In this document: piece after piece, positions 36,801-38,293 of the stretch
How the letters are laid out: every line of letters begins with the position of its first letter
How positions within the stretch are numbered: the first letter of the stretch is position 1
Origin: a virus
Direction: 5' to 3' (one strand)
Length of the DNA stretch: 38,293 nucleotides
Virus record (IMG/VR): IMGVR_UViG_3300045131_001751
Span: 1 to 38,293 of that record
Translations under genes and position numbers: made by a program
Notes under the pieces: model-generated
Databases searched by the model: none
The model's input: the letters and a program-made list of their open reading frames with translations, nothing else
Told to the model about the DNA's origin: nothing

Positions 36801-37564
36801 TGAAGCGGATTAGCCTGCTGATTTTACTGGCTGGCTTGTCATACGGGCAGGTCACCAACGTGATTGCTACGAAGTCAGTTGATCCGTTTTGGGTTGTGCC
36901 GTCTGCAACCATGCCGCTTAATCTGTGGACAAACAGCGTCCTATGGATAACCGCAGAGAGTCCGGTACTGAACGCCGGAACCACAAACGCAAACTGGGTT
37001 TGCTACGCTCGATTTTGTGGGGGAAACGCTTCTAACAGAGTGATTGCGAACCAACCCGTTCGAATCACTACCAATGGCGCACCCTATCTGCAATTTAACG
37101 GGGCAACTTCAACACTTCAACTTCCGTTAAGCAATAACTTTACGAACAGCTTTACACTTTCTGTAAAATTCTCTGCGACTAATTACACTGGTACAAAAAT
37201 CCTGCTAAACAAATGGAACGGGGTTGAAAGTCAGTATATTCTTTATTCGTCGGCAAATAGAGCGGGTGTCGGAATCTGCGGGACTAATGCAACGCAGTAC
37301 TTACTAACACTTAGCGATTTTACTTTAACGAATGGTAGCATTTACACCCTTACCGCAACGTATGACGGAACGACGCTTTTGGCGTATTTAAACGGTGTGC
37401 AATCGACAAATCGCGTTGCGTATTCTGGAAAATTAAACGCACCGACAACCATTCCAAATGTGGGTTTTACAGCTGGGTCGCCATATTTCGACGGACGCGT
37501 TTACTCTGTCTATACTTCATCGAACGCGGTGAGTTCAAACCTCGTAGCGGAGCTATTTAAATGA
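36797..37564 (+). CDS. LamG/concanavalin-like lectin protein with a signal peptide
   Basis: This 255-residue protein starts at ATG 36797 in a 4-bp overlap. Residues 1-18 (MMKRISLLILLAGLSYGQ) form a signal peptide. The body follows the LamG-3/laminin-G-like jelly roll: LQFNGATSTLQLPL, NSFTLSVKFSATNYTGTKIL, IYTLTATYDGTTLLAYLNG and PYFDGRVYSVYTSSNAVSSN. Such domains bind sugars, so this is a likely receptor- or surface-binding module. It ends in ATGA overlap with the next gene. It is either a fibre tip or a surface protein made by the lysogen. Confidence 0.7.
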   Translation: MMKRISLLILLAGLSYGQVTNVIATKSVDPFWVVPSATMPLNLWTNSVLWITAESPVLNAGTTNANWVCYARFCGGNASNRVIANQPVRITTNGAPYLQFNGATSTLQLPLSNNFTNSFTLSVKFSATNYTGTKILLNKWNGVESQYILYSSANRAGVGICGTNATQYLLTLSDFTLTNGSIYTLTATYDGTTLLAYLNGVQSTNRVAYSGKLNAPTTIPNVGFTAGSPYFDGRVYSVYTSSNAVSSNLVAELFK

Positions 37565-37887
37565 GCGCAGTAGCAATTATATCTGTTCTAGGCGTGCAAA
37601 CACAGCCAGTACGCGACTCCATTATCGGAGGACATTACGTTAAGGGTGATTCGGTGGTATATGTCGTTGGGTGGTGGAGTTGTCCTGACCTATCCAAAGT
37701 ACCGGACTCCGACACCGTGCAGAATGTAACCGCTGGTTCTTTTACGAAAGAGCAAGCCATTGAAACCCTAACGTCAGGCAAGGCTTTGGTGATTCACGGA
37801 CTTTCAGATTTCCAGACGGCATTGGCTATCTTCGGGCTAGTTCGGTGCGACAAAGACGGAAACGAATTTACGGAAGGCGAACTGTGA
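37561..37887 (+). CDS. Fibre-operon protein of unknown function
   Basis: This 108-residue protein is coupled by ATGA to the lectin gene. It is beta-prone at the start (VAIISVLGVQTQPVRDSI, VVYVVGWWSCPDL) and helical in the middle (TKEQAIETLTSGKALVIHG). It has no signal peptide and no recognised family. Position suggests a fibre assembly factor or the first lysis-linked gene. No peptidoglycan hydrolase motif is visible. Confidence 0.55.
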   Translation: MSAVAIISVLGVQTQPVRDSIIGGHYVKGDSVVYVVGWWSCPDLSKVPDSDTVQNVTAGSFTKEQAIETLTSGKALVIHGLSDFQTALAIFGLVRCDKDGNEFTEGEL

Positions 37888-38003
37888 CCAAAGACCCCGA
37901 CACATTCGCCTGCAACTGCTTCGTAATGGGGCGAGCGGTTCTGGCGACCTTAGCAATCGTCGCGCTGATTTTGATTTACAGGGTATTAACCACGGCTCCG
38001 TAA
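37884..38003 (+). CDS. 39-residue single-span membrane protein, candidate pinholin/holin
   Basis: This short gene starts at GTG 37884 in a 4-bp overlap (GTGA) with the previous stop and ends at TAA 38001-38003. It has a polar N-terminus with two Cys (DPDTFACNCFVMG) and one hydrophobic segment (VLATLAIVALILIYRVL). Small single-span proteins next to lysis genes often act as holins or antiholins. It would be easy to miss because of its size. Confidence 0.6.
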   Translation: MTKDPDTFACNCFVMGRAVLATLAIVALILIYRVLTTAP

Positions 38004-38041
38004 GAGCCAGCCGAAAGGCCAATCATAGAAAGAAACAAACC

Positions 38042-38293
38042 ATGACTGAAATCTGCAAAGCCGAAGCTCTCCAAGCGAAATGTATCCTAGCCATTCAGGT
38101 TGCCGTAAAGGATGCGGTTAGTGAATCTATTCTTCCGGTGCAGGAAAAGACCGAAAAGATTTACAGCCGGATGTTCGTGGACAATGGCAAAACCTCGATA
38201 CAAACCAGCTTGTCAAACCTTGAGCCGATTCTTGAGGACTTGCAGAATTTGAAGTCTATGCGGTTTCAGTTGAAGTTACAGTGGGGGATGTTG
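38042..38293 (+). CDS. Candidate holin-like membrane protein, 5' part (continues at 2-214)
   Basis: The start is ATG 38042; the first 43 codons (MTEICKAEALQAKC ... EKTEKIYSR) lie before the terminal repeat and the frame continues through it to the stop at 214, giving 112 residues. The N-terminal helix is amphipathic and precedes the coiled-coil part and the C-terminal membrane segment. The ribosome-binding site is weak (AGAAAG). See the 3' part for the function argument. Confidence 0.6.
   Translation, partial: MTEICKAEALQAKCILAIQVAVKDAVSESILPVQEKTEKIYSRMFVDNGKTSIQTSLSNLEPILEDLQNLKSMRFQLKLQWGML
38167..38293. repeat. Right copy of the 127-bp terminal direct repeat
   Basis: Identical to bases 1-127. 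One copy should be removed when the genome is circularised. Confidence 0.95.

Noticed and set aside
1-38293. Terminal repeat as a true phage direct terminal repeat
   Set aside because: 127 bp equals a standard assembler k-mer, and no feature such as a nick site or promoter marks the ends; a gene runs through the junction.

Overview
The window looks like one complete temperate podovirus genome from a diderm (Gram-negative-type) host, probably recovered as a metagenomic contig. The first and last 127 bases are identical, so the contig closes into a circle with a unit of 38,166 bp. One gene, a candidate holin, is read across the junction. Nearly every gene is on the + strand, genes are packed with 1- to 4-bp overlaps, and no tRNA, rRNA or CRISPR array was seen. 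The host is unknown. A lipoprotein spanin implies an outer membrane. The NALRHSF-type integrase and the many short G-rich tandem repeats suggest the PVC group (Verrucomicrobiota/Kiritimatiellota-like), but this is only a guess.

Layout. Lysis: 37,561 across the junction to 855 carries small membrane proteins and a nested spanin pair, closed by two terminators; no endolysin is recognisable. Lysogeny: 1,090-3,422 holds a tyrosine integrase, one leftward AT-rich membrane gene, two overlapping ribbon-helix-helix (RHH) repressor-like genes with three copies of a matching palindrome, and an excisionase-like HTH protein. Early region: 3,488-12,731 holds an OB-like protein, a PcfK/PcfJ pair, an HD nucleotidase, an ASCH protein, several small Cys-rich proteins, a metallopeptidase fused to an FtsK-gamma winged helix, a replication initiator-like protein, a sigma-like protein, a DNA methyltransferase and a GroES homologue. 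Late region: 12,825-37,887 holds small and large terminase, portal, scaffold, capsid, the T7-like tail tubular proteins A and B, internal virion proteins and a 2,804-residue polyvalent virion protein, followed by fibre-like genes.

How the parts fit. The structural module is of the T7 type, but no phage RNA polymerase or DNA polymerase is present. The phage appears to recruit the host replisome and host RNA polymerase, possibly redirected by its own sigma-like protein. A 17-bp exact repeat (CTGGATGCGTATATAGG) in front of the capsid gene and the fibre operon is a good candidate for the late promoter.

What is unusual: (1) the early region is peppered with 7-, 8- and 9-bp tandem micro-repeats and palindromes, many inside genes and at domain joints; (2) the replication gene carries a 218-bp insert bounded by 24-bp perfect inverted repeats; (3) four late proteins carry Sec signal peptides, and the capsid and scaffold proteins also start with hydrophobic segments; (4) two RHH proteins sit among their own likely operators; (5) a protease/FtsK-gamma fusion. 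All family assignments are from motif reading only; no database search was run.
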